This document shows positions 15,228 to 23,587 of a stretch of 49,029 nucleotides of DNA, piece by piece. Numbering within the stretch: position 1 is the stretch's first letter; each line of letters starts with the position of its first letter. The translations under genes were made by a program, and so were the position numbers. Under the pieces are notes generated by a model. That model searched no databases. It saw only the letters and a list, made by a program, of their open reading frames with translations, and was not told the origin of the DNA. This DNA is from Sneathiella sp. GTDB lineage: Bacteria > Pseudomonadota > Alphaproteobacteria > Sneathiellales > Sneathiellaceae. Location: the NCBI GenBank assembly GCA_002706985.1, contig PAKP01000018.1:1-49029 (forward strand), given 5' to 3'.

Positions 15228-16466
15228 CTAACATTTTTCGCAGAGACCTAGATACTCGGCAATCCCGTCCGCGGCGACAGCGCCGGTGGCGAAGCATCCC
15301 TGCAACAGGTAGCCTCCCGTCGGCGCTTCCCAGTCCAACATTTCACCCGCTATAAATTGCCCGCGCGTACCTTTGATCATCAGCTTGTCCGTGAGGCTCT
15401 CGAACGTCACACCGCCAGCAGAGGAGATGGCGCGGGCGATCCCCTGCATCCCGACAAGTGTAACAGGCAGCGCCTTTATGCCTTTTGAAAGCTTGCCCGT
15501 ATCATTGAAATCGGGTTTGGGCATGACCTCATGGAGCAGGGCAGTTTGCAGCGGGGAAAGTTTGAGTTTCTTGCGGAGGAAGTTGGAGAGAGACATTTTC
15601 CCGCGCGGAGCGGAGAGCTGCCGGGCGACTTCCTCTTCTGACAGAGAGGGTTTGAGGTCCAGATCAAGCGTGACGGAACCGTGTGTTTCCAGGGCATCAC
15701 GAAGGGGCCTGCTGAGGGCGTAGATCGCATTACCCTCAAATCCCGCACTGGTAATGACAAGGTCGCCGGGAACCGATCGCCCCTGATAGGAAAGCCGGAT
15801 GTTTTTAAGCGGAGCCCCTTCGAACTTGGCACGAAAGAAATCACTCCAATCGATATTAAAGCCGCAATTACTGGGCTTTAGCGGTGCAATCTCGACACCT
15901 AGATTGCGCATTGCCCCGACCCAGGCCCCGTCGGAGCCAAGATGGCCGTAACTGCCGCCGCCCATGGCGTAGAGAACGGCATCGGCCTCAAACTCAACGG
16001 TTTTTCCTTCAGCGGTCCGGAAAATAAGTGTCTTGTTGTCCCTGATCTCGATCCAGCTATGTTTCAGGTGAAATTGTACGTTCTGTTCGTCCAGAAGCGC
16101 CAACCAGGCCCGCAGCAGAGGCGTTGCCTTCAGCCCGGTTGGAAAGATGCGACCGCTTGATCCTTTGAAGGTTTCTATGCTGAGCGCGCTGGCCCAGCTG
16201 ATCATGTCGTCCGGTGAAAAGCGGTTGAGATATTGTGAAAACCGGGCCGAGTTCTCCGCATATTTCCGGGTGAAGTGCGTGACGTCCTCTGAGTGGGTGA
16301 GGTTGAGGCCTCCGCGACCGGCAATCAGGAACTTTCGGGCGACCGATGGCTTGTGATCGAACAGATGTACCTCGATAGAAGAATGGCGACTGAGGACCTG
16401 CGCCGCCATCAGCCCCGTCGGTCCTGCTCCGACGATCGCCACAATTTTTCCGGAGCCGGTGCCCAT
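15228..16466 (-). CDS. HI0933/BaiN-type FAD-dependent oxidoreductase
   Basis: A flavoprotein of about 412 residues. The dinucleotide-binding motif VAIVGAGPTGLMAAQVL is at the N-terminus. The family marker KFLIAGRGGLNLTHSED, YAMGGGSYGHLGSDG, and a C-terminal GQFIAGEMLDWEAPTGGYLL with QGCFATGAVAADGIAEYLG follow. Members of this group are widespread, and most have no proven reaction. The start is placed at ATG 16466, just before the FAD motif; an upstream in-frame start would add 19 residues with no conserved feature. It lies between the EctR gene and the DUF4394 gene, with no clear link to either. Confidence 0.88.
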   Translation of the reverse strand: MGTGSGKIVAIVGAGPTGLMAAQVLSRHSSIEVHLFDHKPSVARKFLIAGRGGLNLTHSEDVTHFTRKYAENSARFSQYLNRFSPDDMISWASALSIETFKGSSGRIFPTGLKATPLLRAWLALLDEQNVQFHLKHSWIEIRDNKTLIFRTAEGKTVEFEADAVLYAMGGGSYGHLGSDGAWVGAMRNLGVEIAPLKPSNCGFNIDWSDFFRAKFEGAPLKNIRLSYQGRSVPGDLVITSAGFEGNAIYALSRPLRDALETHGSVTLDLDLKPSLSEEEVARQLSAPRGKMSLSNFLRKKLKLSPLQTALLHEVMPKPDFNDTGKLSKGIKALPVTLVGMQGIARAISSAGGVTFESLTDKLMIKGTRGQFIAGEMLDWEAPTGGYLLQGCFATGAVAADGIAEYLGLCEKC

Positions 16467-16558
16467 GGATGTTTGCCTGCGTGATTTCTTGATGGGCCGG
16501 TTATAGGGGAAAGGGGTAGGCAATCAAAGTGGAATAAGGTCCGGATGCTTCCGGATAT

Positions 16559-16586
16559 AAAAAAGGCGCGGCCCGAAGGCCGCGCC
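16559..16586 (-). terminator. Intrinsic terminator of the DUF4394 gene
   Basis: On the minus strand a perfect nine-base stem (GGCGCGGCC with GGCCGCGCC) with a TTCG tetraloop is followed by six T residues (16564-16559). It lies 35 bases after the DUF4394 stop. Confidence 0.92.
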
Positions 16587-16620
16587 AAGACGAAAAAAGC
16601 GATTACTACGCAGCGGACGA

Positions 16621-17400
16621 TTACATCGCAGGGAGAATCGTAATATCGCGAATTTCGCCGGAGGCCCCTTCAATCATGCCCTTGCTGTCTGCCTTGCCGG
16701 TTTCCAGATCAATGGTGTAAAGGGTGTTCTGGTTCACGAGCCAGGCAGTATTTTTCATGTCCGATGTTGTCTGGACATCAAATGCATAGGCGCCGGACCC
16801 TTCAAAGCCGAACTTGCCGATTGCGGCAAGCGTGCCGTCATTCGGGGATGTCTGGTGGATCAGGGCGCCGATCTTGGAGTCGACGTCATACATGGCTGTT
16901 TTTTCGGGCTTGCCATAGCTGTTGATATAGGCAGCAGCGGCAATCTCTGGCATTTCGCCCTTATGCATGTCGCCTTCTTCATAGGCAAGGCTTCCATCAA
17001 CCGTGACGGCACCCGTATCGACATTAACACGGTGGTTCGTCGTGCCGGACATATAACGCAGTTTATCTGCGGCCGGATTGAAGTCGACGATGACAGGACC
17101 GCCATTCATGGGAAGGGCCTTGTCCATTTTTGAAAGTTCACTCGCCGCGCCGGACTTGGTGTCGATTGTGACAACGGTATTATCCGGAGTCACACCGATC
17201 AGCATGCCGTTGGACGGGCGCAGGTCGATGCCGACGAGGCTGTTAACGCCAGTGACATCCATGGTGCCGGAGACGGCAAGCGTGTCCGTATCGAACATTA
17301 CCAGCGTTTTATCTCCGACCAGTCCGATAGCTGGCGCGGCAGAGGCCGCGGAAATAGAAAATGCAAGAGCTGCGGAAGTTGCAATTGTCAAACGTAACAT
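16621..17400 (-). CDS. Secreted DUF4394-domain protein
   Basis: A 259-residue protein with a signal peptide (cleavage near SAASAAPA, about residue 22) and a DUF4394 domain of beta-propeller-like repeats: LVGDKTLVMFDTDTLAV, LVGIDLRPSNGMLIGV, VDFNPAADKLRYMSG, and LVNQNTLYTIDLETGKADS. The biochemical role of this family is not established. It is divergent from an ECF sigma / anti-sigma pair, so it is a likely target of that sigma factor. The product should be periplasmic or secreted. Confidence 0.85.
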   Translation of the reverse strand: MLRLTIATSAALAFSISAASAAPAIGLVGDKTLVMFDTDTLAVSGTMDVTGVNSLVGIDLRPSNGMLIGVTPDNTVVTIDTKSGAASELSKMDKALPMNGGPVIVDFNPAADKLRYMSGTTNHRVNVDTGAVTVDGSLAYEEGDMHKGEMPEIAAAAYINSYGKPEKTAMYDVDSKIGALIHQTSPNDGTLAAIGKFGFEGSGAYAFDVQTTSDMKNTAWLVNQNTLYTIDLETGKADSKGMIEGASGEIRDITILPAM

Positions 17401-17495
17401 GTGAGAACCTTTCTGTAGTTCAGTTGTTGATCACGAAGAGCGACGCGTTTCGACGGCTCTGACCTGAAGACACGGCAGCAGCGGTTTTGGATGCA

Positions 17496-17518
17496 AAAAA
17501 ATAAAATTTTTATTTTTT
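17496..17518. other. A/T-only perfect inverted repeat in the DUF4394-sigma intergenic region
   Basis: Eleven-base arms made only of A and T (AAAAAATAAAA with TTTTATTTTTT) surround one central T. It sits between divergent genes, so it is not an obvious terminator. It could be a bent or melting-prone promoter element. Confidence 0.4.
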
Positions 17519-17626
17519 CTTGAATTTACAGGGTCATTTGAGTGCATATTAGAGGTAAGTTAGCGGCCCTGTGATGTGCTCTGATGAGCATACCGCGCCG
17601 TTTGCCCGGTAAAATAGGACAGTTAT

Positions 17627-18190
17627 GTGACCCAGACCGCCAGTTCAGAAACCTGCTCCGTTGAAGAGGCTGTCGGCATTTGCGCGACAGGGGACAACCG
17701 GGGCATCGATATGATCCTGAGCGATGAAGGCGGGCGGCTGTTGGGCGTTGCCATGCGTATGCTGACGCGTCGGGACCTAGCTGAGGAGGCCGTGCAGGAT
17801 ACAATGGTACAGGTCTGGCGCAAGGCCTCCCAGTACCGGGCTGAGTCGGGATCGGCCAAGGGATGGCTCTATACGATACTGCGCAATCGCTGCCGCAACA
17901 TCCTGCGCGATGAAACACGCCTGACGGCCTTGCCCCCGGATGAACTGACGACGATGCAGGACGCCCGTCAGGAAACTGTTCCTCTGGAAGGCTGGGAAGT
18001 ATTGCCGGGGACGACAAAGCTTAAAGACTGTCTCGCGTCTCTGGATGCGTCCGGACGGGAAGCTATCCTGTTGGCGCATGTCGCCGGTTTCTCCCATGGC
18101 GAGATTTCTGCGCGGCTTAAAGTCCCGCTCGGGACGGTGAAATCCTGGGTTCGGCGAAGTCTGGTGTCGTTAAGGGGGTGCCTGTCATGA
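17627..18190 (+). CDS. ECF-type RNA polymerase sigma factor
   Basis: A 187-residue group 4 sigma factor. Region 2 is RRDLAEEAVQDTMVQVWRKA with AKGWLYTILRNRCRNILRD (about residues 45-95). Region 4 is AILLAHVAGFSHGEISARL followed by PLGTVKSWVRRSLVSLRG near the C-terminus. It directs RNA polymerase to a small set of promoters, probably its own and that of the DUF4394 gene. The start is GTG at 17627, preceded by AGGACAG. The stop overlaps the anti-sigma ATG by four bases (ATGA), the usual coupling for a sigma and its inhibitor. Confidence 0.92.
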   Translation: MTQTASSETCSVEEAVGICATGDNRGIDMILSDEGGRLLGVAMRMLTRRDLAEEAVQDTMVQVWRKASQYRAESGSAKGWLYTILRNRCRNILRDETRLTALPPDELTTMQDARQETVPLEGWEVLPGTTKLKDCLASLDASGREAILLAHVAGFSHGEISARLKVPLGTVKSWVRRSLVSLRGCLS

Positions 18191-18906
18191 TTACTGACAA
18201 CGACGACATCGCCCGCCTTGCCGACGAATATGTGCTGGGTCTGCTTGAACCGCTGGAGGTTGAGGCTGTTGAAGCGGAATTGGAAACGAATTCTGACCTT
18301 GCAAAAGCTATTGGCGAATCCCAGGACCGGTTTTTGCCACTGGATCTCAGCGCTGCCAGCGAGAGGTTGAGGGAAGGTTTCGCGGACGAGGTGAAGCAGG
18401 CGCTCGGGCCGGAGCAGGAAACCGCGTCCGCCACGTCAAAGGTTGTGCCGATGACCGCCAGTAAGAAGAAATCGCCCTGGCTGTCGAAACAGGTGTTATG
18501 GCCCGCGATTGCCGCGACCATTATCGGAATCATTATCGGCAGCTATCTTCCGTTCAATCGGCCCGAGCCGGTTATCGTTGCTGTGCTGGTGGATGCAAAC
18601 GGCGTTGCGCAGGCAATAGTCGAGGATTACGGAAACTCCGAAGCGCAGATCAGGTTCGTCTCGGATGTTGAAGTGCCGACCGGTAAAACCATGCAACTCT
18701 GGACGCTGCCGTCGCCGGAAACTGGTCCGGTTTCGCTCGGTGTTTTGCCGGGTGTTCAGCCCGCTGTTGTGGATGGACCAAGCCTGCCGGCACCAAAACA
18801 GCAACAGCTGTATGAAGTGACCTTTGAGCCCCTTGGCGGCTCTCCTACGGGCAAACCGACCGGCCCGATCCTTGGCAAGGGTCTCGGGGTGCTGCAGGGC
18901 AGCTGA
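18187..18906 (+). CDS. RskA-like transmembrane anti-sigma factor
   Basis: A 239-residue inner-membrane protein. The N-terminal cytoplasmic part (DDIARLADEYVLGLLEPLEVEAV) resembles the anti-sigma segment that binds ECF factors. One helix (VLWPAIAATIIGIIIGSYL, about residues 103-121) crosses the membrane. The C-terminal domain shows the RskA pattern VDANGVAQAIVEDYG, MQLWTLPSPETGPVSLGVL and YEVTFEPLGGSPTGKPTGPI. The ATG at 18187 overlaps the sigma stop. It should hold the sigma factor inactive until a periplasmic signal arrives. Confidence 0.9.
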   Translation: MITDNDDIARLADEYVLGLLEPLEVEAVEAELETNSDLAKAIGESQDRFLPLDLSAASERLREGFADEVKQALGPEQETASATSKVVPMTASKKKSPWLSKQVLWPAIAATIIGIIIGSYLPFNRPEPVIVAVLVDANGVAQAIVEDYGNSEAQIRFVSDVEVPTGKTMQLWTLPSPETGPVSLGVLPGVQPAVVDGPSLPAPKQQQLYEVTFEPLGGSPTGKPTGPILGKGLGVLQGS

Positions 18907-18908
18907 CG

Positions 18909-18937
18909 CTGTCATATAAAGTTCATAAATCTGTTCC
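18909..18937 (+). promoter_or_regulatory. Pho box upstream of the C-P lyase operon
   Basis: Three seven-base repeats occur at an exact 11-base period: CTGTCAT (18909), AGTTCAT (18920) and CTGTTCC (18931). This matches the layout of PhoB-binding sites. It begins two bases after the anti-sigma stop and about 75 bases before phnG, so phosphate starvation should activate phnGHIJKLMN. Confidence 0.8.
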
Positions 18938-18964
18938 TGTTACGACACATAACTCTCTCACTAT

Positions 18965-19010
18965 CCCCCTCATGATGTAAGAAATCGCCGGAGTGTCTCC
19001 GGTGAGGGGG
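18965..19010 (+). promoter_or_regulatory. Leader hairpin that pairs with the phnG ribosome-binding site
   Basis: CCCCCTCA (18965-18972) is exactly complementary to TGAGGGGG (19003-19010), which contains the phnG Shine-Dalgarno. Inside is a second perfect stem, CCGGAG (18988-18993) with CTCCGG (18997-19002). The fold would hide the ribosome-binding site four bases before the GTG start. Confidence 0.55.
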
Positions 19011-19014
19011 ATGT

Positions 19015-19485
19015 GTGTCCAAAGGAAAGACAGAGAATAATCACGAAGCGCGGCGCTGCTGGATGGGCGTGCTTGCCCGGGCAAGCGTGGATGATCTTGA
19101 ACAACATTGGATGAGAGAAGGAGAGGGCGTTGACTATGCTTTCCTGCGCCCGCCTGAAACCGGTCTTGTGATGACCCAGGGCCGCGCTGACGGAACCGGA
19201 CAACGGTTCAATCTCGGTGAAATGACGGTGACGCGATGCGCCGTCCGGCTGTCGGACGGCATGATCGGCCATGCCTATGTCAAGGGCCGGGACCGGCGCC
19301 ACGCGGAACTTGCCGCCGCATTCGATGCGCTCTTGCAGACCTCTTCGGCGGGCGAAGATATTCAGGCGCGCGTTATCCGGCCGCTCGCCGATAAATTCGA
19401 TCGAGCGCGGGAGGCGCGGTCGCGAAAGGCCGCCGCCACGAAAGTGGATTTCTACACGATGGTGCGCGGTGAGGATACGGCATGA
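19015..19485 (+). CDS. phnG: PhnG, C-P lyase core complex subunit
   Basis: A 156-residue subunit of the PhnGHIJ core complex. With PhnI, PhnH and PhnL it helps exchange the adenine of ATP for a phosphonate, giving a ribose triphosphate-phosphonate. Family landmarks are RRCWMGVLARAS, FLRPPETGLVMTQGRADGTG, FNLGEMTVTRCAVRL, GHAYVKGRDRRHAELAA, and the C-terminal KVDFYTMVRGE. The start is GTG at 19015 behind GAGGGGG. The stop overlaps the phnH ATG by four bases. Confidence 0.95.
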   Translation: MSKGKTENNHEARRCWMGVLARASVDDLEQHWMREGEGVDYAFLRPPETGLVMTQGRADGTGQRFNLGEMTVTRCAVRLSDGMIGHAYVKGRDRRHAELAAAFDALLQTSSAGEDIQARVIRPLADKFDRAREARSRKAAATKVDFYTMVRGEDTA

Positions 19486-20084
19486 TGACATCAGACACTG
19501 TGCCATTGCCCGGTGGTTTTGAAAATAACGTGCTGGACGCCACCGCCTGCTTTCGTGTCGTGCTCGATGCTATGGCTCGGCCAGCAAAAATTCATTCCCT
19601 GCCAGTGTCTACCAGTCCGCCGCGTGGATTGAACGTTGGCACGGTGGCGGTGCTGCTCACGCTAGGTGATATGGATACGCCGGTCTGGCTTGCGTCGGAA
19701 TGCGATACCGCAGAGGCACGGGCTTATCTCCGCTTTCATGCGGGTTGTCCAATCCTTGAGGATCCCCGACAGGCGGTCTTCGCCGTTATGTCGATTGAAC
19801 GGGACCTCAGCATCACGGAGCAATTGTCGCTCGGGTCCGCGGAATATCCCGACCGCTCCGCCACGGTCATTCTGGAAAGTGAAAGGCTGATCGAAGGGGA
19901 GGGACCGTTATTTTCCGGGCCGGGCTTCGATGCGCCGCGCCGTTTCTGCGTGGAAGAACAACCGGCATCCCTCTGGTCATATGTGTCCGCCAATCAGGCG
20001 CTCTTTCCACGCGGGCTCGACTGGATATTCACCAGCGACAGCCAACTTGCGGCATTGCCGCGCAGCACGAAAGTAGAGGTTTAG
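19482..20084 (+). CDS. phnH: PhnH, C-P lyase core complex subunit
   Basis: A 200-residue PhnH protein. The segments GGFENNVLDATACFRVVLDAMARPAK at the start, LLTLGDMDTPVWL, FHAGCPILEDP and LSLGSAEYPDRSATVI are typical. In studied species it completes the Phn(GHIJ) complex in the cytoplasm. It overlaps phnG (ATGA) and lies two bases before phnI, which fits equal production of the core subunits. Confidence 0.94.
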   Translation: MMTSDTVPLPGGFENNVLDATACFRVVLDAMARPAKIHSLPVSTSPPRGLNVGTVAVLLTLGDMDTPVWLASECDTAEARAYLRFHAGCPILEDPRQAVFAVMSIERDLSITEQLSLGSAEYPDRSATVILESERLIEGEGPLFSGPGFDAPRRFCVEEQPASLWSYVSANQALFPRGLDWIFTSDSQLAALPRSTKVEV

Positions 20085-20086
20085 GC

Positions 20087-21193
20087 ATGTATGTGGCGGT
20101 CAAGGGTGGCGAAAAAGCCATCGAGAATGCGCATCGATATCTGGCCGAGGAACGTCGCGGCGATCCGGCCATTGAAGAGCTCAGTCTGAAGCAGATTACA
20201 GAGCAGTTGAGCCACGCCGTCAGCCGGGTGATGGCGGAAGGATCCCTGTTCGATAGGGAACTCGCGGCGCTGGCCATCAAGCAGGCGCGGGGTGACCTGA
20301 TCGAGGCAATTTTCCTGATCCGCGCCTACCGGACGACATTGCCGCGGTTTGGATACAGCGCGCCAATCAATACAGCCGACATGGCGTTGGATCGCCGGGT
20401 ATCCGCGACATTCAAGGACTTGCCGGGCGGACAGATATTGGGGCCGACATTCGACTACACTCACCGGCTTTTGGATTTTGCGTTGGCAGCGGAAGGGCTT
20501 GAGGCAGAACAGGCCAAAGAAGCGGAAGAGGCTGTTGATGAGGATGTTCCGCGGGTTCTGGAACTCCTGAATAAAGAGGGATTGATCGAAGCGGCCGTTC
20601 CCGGAGAGAGCGACGAGAGTTCATCCGTCGGCGATCTGACGCGGGAGCCGCTGGAGTTTCCCGCAGGCCGGGATGTGCGCTTGCAGAATCTCGCGCGGGG
20701 TGATGAAGGCTTCATTCTCTCCCTCGGTTATTCGACGCAGCGCGGCTACGCCCGTAACCATGCCTTTGTTGGGGAAATCCGTATCGGCCATGTCGCCGTT
20801 GAATTCGTGCCCGAGGAACTCGGTTTTGCGATCGAGATCGGCGATATTTTGGTAAGCGAATGTGAGACGGTGAACCAGTTCCAGGGCTCCAAAAAAGTGC
20901 CGGCGCAGTTCACACGCGGCTATGGTCTCGCCTTCGGTCATTGCGAGCGCAAGGTCATTGCCATGGCGCTGGTCGACCGGGCACTCCGGGCAGATGAACT
21001 CGGTGAGGAGAAAAGCGCGCCTGTGCAGGATGAGGAGTTTGTCCTCTCCCATAGCGACAATATTCAGGCAACCGGCTTTGTCGAGCATATCAAACTGCCG
21101 CATTACGTGGATTTCCAGTCGGAACTCGAGCTGGTGCGGCGGTTGCGCGCTAACGCATTGCGCACTCAGACAACACTGGAGGCGGCGGAATAG
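20087..21193 (+). CDS. phnI: PhnI, C-P lyase core complex nucleosidase subunit
   Basis: A 368-residue PhnI. In Escherichia coli PhnI is the nucleosidase that attaches ribose triphosphate to the phosphonate. It begins MYVAVKGGEKAIENAHRYLA and has RVMAEGSLFDRELAALAIKQ, AYRTTLPRFGYSAPI, and LSLGYSTQRGYARNHAFVGE. Family length and order are normal. The stop is four bases before phnJ. Confidence 0.96.
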   Translation: MYVAVKGGEKAIENAHRYLAEERRGDPAIEELSLKQITEQLSHAVSRVMAEGSLFDRELAALAIKQARGDLIEAIFLIRAYRTTLPRFGYSAPINTADMALDRRVSATFKDLPGGQILGPTFDYTHRLLDFALAAEGLEAEQAKEAEEAVDEDVPRVLELLNKEGLIEAAVPGESDESSSVGDLTREPLEFPAGRDVRLQNLARGDEGFILSLGYSTQRGYARNHAFVGEIRIGHVAVEFVPEELGFAIEIGDILVSECETVNQFQGSKKVPAQFTRGYGLAFGHCERKVIAMALVDRALRADELGEEKSAPVQDEEFVLSHSDNIQATGFVEHIKLPHYVDFQSELELVRRLRANALRTQTTLEAAE

Positions 21194-21197
21194 GATC

Positions 21198-22097
21198 ATG
21201 AGTAATTTTGAAAACACCGCCTATAACTTTGCCTATCTGGATGAGCAGACAAAACGGATGATCCGCCGCGCACTTCTGAAGGCGGTCGCTATTCCGGGCT
21301 ATCAGGTGCCGTTCGCCAGCCGCGAAATGCCGATGCCCTACGGATGGGGCACAGGCGGAATTCAGGTAACGGCGGCTGTGATCGGTCCGGAGGATGTTCT
21401 CAAGGTTATCGACCAGGGGTCCGATGATACGACGAATGCAGTCAGCATCCGCAACTTTTTCCAAAAGACGACCAATGTCGAAACCACGGAGGAGACGGCA
21501 AAGGCCAGCCTGATCCAGACCCGACACCGCATTCCGGAAACGCCGCTGACCGATGGCCAGATACTGGTCTATCAGGTGCCGATCCCGGAGCCGCTCCGTT
21601 TCCTGGAGCCGCGGGAGACCGAAACCCGGAAAATGCATGCGCTGGAGGAATACGGGTTGATGCATGTGAAGCTTTACGAGGATATCTCCCGCCACGGGGA
21701 TATTGCGACAACCTACGCCTATCCGGTGAATGTTGCCGGGCGATATGTGATGGACCCGTCACCAACCCCGAAATTCGACAATCCGAAAATGAATAATATG
21801 CCCGCGCTGCAGCTGTTTGGGGCGGGCCGGGAAAAGCGTATTTATGCGATACCGCCTTATACCGAGGTCGTTAGCCTCGATTTCGAGGATTACCCCTTCA
21901 CCATCCAGAAATGGGAGGAGCCCTGTGCCCTTTGCGGCGAAACGGAGAGCTTTCTGGATGAAGTGATATTGGATGATGCGGGCGGGCGGATGTTCGTTTG
22001 CTCTGACAGTCACTATTGCAAGTCGAGACAGGAGCAGGGGCATAGCGGTTCGCAGTCTCCCGATGCGGAGAAAGCATCGCGGGAGGTGGCGGAGTAA
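21198..22097 (+). CDS. phnJ: PhnJ, radical SAM carbon-phosphorus lyase
   Basis: The enzyme that breaks the C-P bond by radical chemistry, releasing the hydrocarbon and ribose cyclic phosphate. It has 299 residues and starts MSNFENTAYNFAYLDEQTKR. The PhnJ iron-sulfur motif is complete near the C-terminus: Cys-x2-Cys, 21 residues, Cys-x5-Cys (CALC ... CSDSHYC). Also seen is YGWGTGGIQVTAAVIGPED. The start is ATG 21198; the in-frame region further upstream overlaps phnI and has no PhnJ homology. The stop shares one base with phnK (TAATG). Confidence 0.97.
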   Translation: MSNFENTAYNFAYLDEQTKRMIRRALLKAVAIPGYQVPFASREMPMPYGWGTGGIQVTAAVIGPEDVLKVIDQGSDDTTNAVSIRNFFQKTTNVETTEETAKASLIQTRHRIPETPLTDGQILVYQVPIPEPLRFLEPRETETRKMHALEEYGLMHVKLYEDISRHGDIATTYAYPVNVAGRYVMDPSPTPKFDNPKMNNMPALQLFGAGREKRIYAIPPYTEVVSLDFEDYPFTIQKWEEPCALCGETESFLDEVILDDAGGRMFVCSDSHYCKSRQEQGHSGSQSPDAEKASREVAE

Positions 22098-22873
22098 TGG
22101 CGATGAATTCCCTTTTGTCCGTTGAAAATCTCACCGTGAAATATGGTGACCGGGTCGGTTGCCGGAACGTCGGTTTTGACCTGTTTCCGGGCGAAGTACT
22201 GGGCGTAGTGGGGGAGTCCGGGTCCGGCAAGTCCACTTTGCTGAATGCGGTCTCCGGCCAGTTGCCGCCGCATTCGGGCCGGGTTTCCTATAAAACGCGC
22301 CTGAACGACCGGTGCGATATTTACGGCATGACGGAGCCGGAGCGGCGGTTTCTTATGCGCACGGACTGGGCCTTCGTCCATCAGAACCCGCGCGACGGAC
22401 TTCGGATGTCAGTCAGCGCCGGCGCCAATATCGGCGAGCGTCTGATGGGAGTTGGCTGGCGGCATTACGGGGAAATTCGTGAAGCCGGTCTCAACTGGCT
22501 GGAAAAGGTGGAGATTGATGATGATCGGGTGGATGATCTCCCCTCGACTTTCTCTGGCGGCATGTTGCAGCGTCTGCAAATTGCCCGCAATCTCGTCTCG
22601 AAACCGCGCCTTGTCTTCATGGATGAGCCGACCGGCGGCCTTGATGTCTCGGTACAGGCGCGACTTCTGGACCTTTTGCGGGGGCTGGTGTCCGATCTCG
22701 GGCTTTCCGTCATGATTGTAACGCACGATCTTGCGGTAGCCCGGCTTCTATCGCACCGGTTGATGGTCATGCAGGGCGGACAGGTTGTCGAGAGTGGCCT
22801 GACGGATCAGGTACTGGACGACCCTCAGCATCCCTACAGCCAGCTGCTCGTGTCCTCAATACTGCAGGTGTAG
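22097..22873 (+). CDS. phnK: PhnK, ABC-type ATPase of the C-P lyase machinery
   Basis: A 258-residue ABC ATPase that binds the C-P lyase core, not a membrane permease. Walker A is GESGSGKST, the signature is FSGGMLQRLQIARNL, Walker B is RLVFMDEPTGGLDVS, and the H-loop is VTHDLA. The segment HQNPRDGLRMSVSAGANIGERLM fits PhnK. It sits between phnJ and phnL with minimal spacing. Confidence 0.95.
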   Translation: MAMNSLLSVENLTVKYGDRVGCRNVGFDLFPGEVLGVVGESGSGKSTLLNAVSGQLPPHSGRVSYKTRLNDRCDIYGMTEPERRFLMRTDWAFVHQNPRDGLRMSVSAGANIGERLMGVGWRHYGEIREAGLNWLEKVEIDDDRVDDLPSTFSGGMLQRLQIARNLVSKPRLVFMDEPTGGLDVSVQARLLDLLRGLVSDLGLSVMIVTHDLAVARLLSHRLMVMQGGQVVESGLTDQVLDDPQHPYSQLLVSSILQV

Positions 22874-22885
22874 GAGCAAAGATTC

Positions 22886-23587
22886 ATGGAAATGCTGAGA
22901 GCGGAGAATGTCGGCAAAAGCTTTACCCTGCATGTTCAGGACAGCACCGTCATTTCGGTTTTTGAACATATTGATTTCACCCTGAACAAGGGCGATTGCA
23001 TCGCGCTTACGGGGGCGTCCGGCGCCGGGAAAAGTACTTTCATGCGCATGATCTACGCCAACTATATCTGTCAGGAAGGTTCCATCCGGGTGAGGCACGG
23101 CGCGGACTGGGTCGATATGGTCAGCGCCCCGCCGCATGAAATTCTGGATGTCCGGCGCCAGACCATGGGTTATGTCAGCCAGTTCCTACGGGTCATTCCG
23201 CGTGTCGCCACCCTGGATATCGTCGCGGATCCGCTGAAAGCCATGGGGGTCGAGGTGGAGGTAGCAAGGGGCAGGGCGGCCGTCATGCTGAGACGGCTTA
23301 ATATACCCGAGGCGCTCTGGTCACTTTCACCCCTCACATTTTCCGGCGGGGAACAGCAGCGGGTCAATATCGCCCGCGGTTTTGTCGCCGACTATCCGAT
23401 CATGCTGCTGGATGAACCGACGGCATCGCTGGATGCGGGCAACCGCGCCGTTGTGCTTGATCTTATCACGGAGGCGAAGACACGCGGCACCGCTCTGATC
23501 GGCATTTTCCATGATGAGGATGTCCGGGAAGCCGTCTGTACGTCCGAGTTCGACATTACCAAATTCAGGGCTGTAAATGATGGGTGA
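22886..23587 (+). CDS. phnL: PhnL, ABC-type ATPase of the C-P lyase machinery
   Basis: A 233-residue ABC ATPase needed with PhnGHI for the first C-P lyase step. Walker A is GASGAGKST, the signature is FSGGEQQRVNIARGF, and Walker B is MLLDEPTASLD. The segment YVSQFLRVIPRVATLDIVADPL is typical of PhnL. The end overlaps phnM by 11 bases. Confidence 0.95.
   Translation: MEMLRAENVGKSFTLHVQDSTVISVFEHIDFTLNKGDCIALTGASGAGKSTFMRMIYANYICQEGSIRVRHGADWVDMVSAPPHEILDVRRQTMGYVSQFLRVIPRVATLDIVADPLKAMGVEVEVARGRAAVMLRRLNIPEALWSLSPLTFSGGEQQRVNIARGFVADYPIMLLDEPTASLDAGNRAVVLDLITEAKTRGTALIGIFHDEDVREAVCTSEFDITKFRAVNDG

Noticed and set aside
20922..21197. Upstream in-frame extension of phnJ
   Set aside because: This part overlaps phnI in another frame and has no PhnJ homology. 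The conserved PhnJ start is at 21198.
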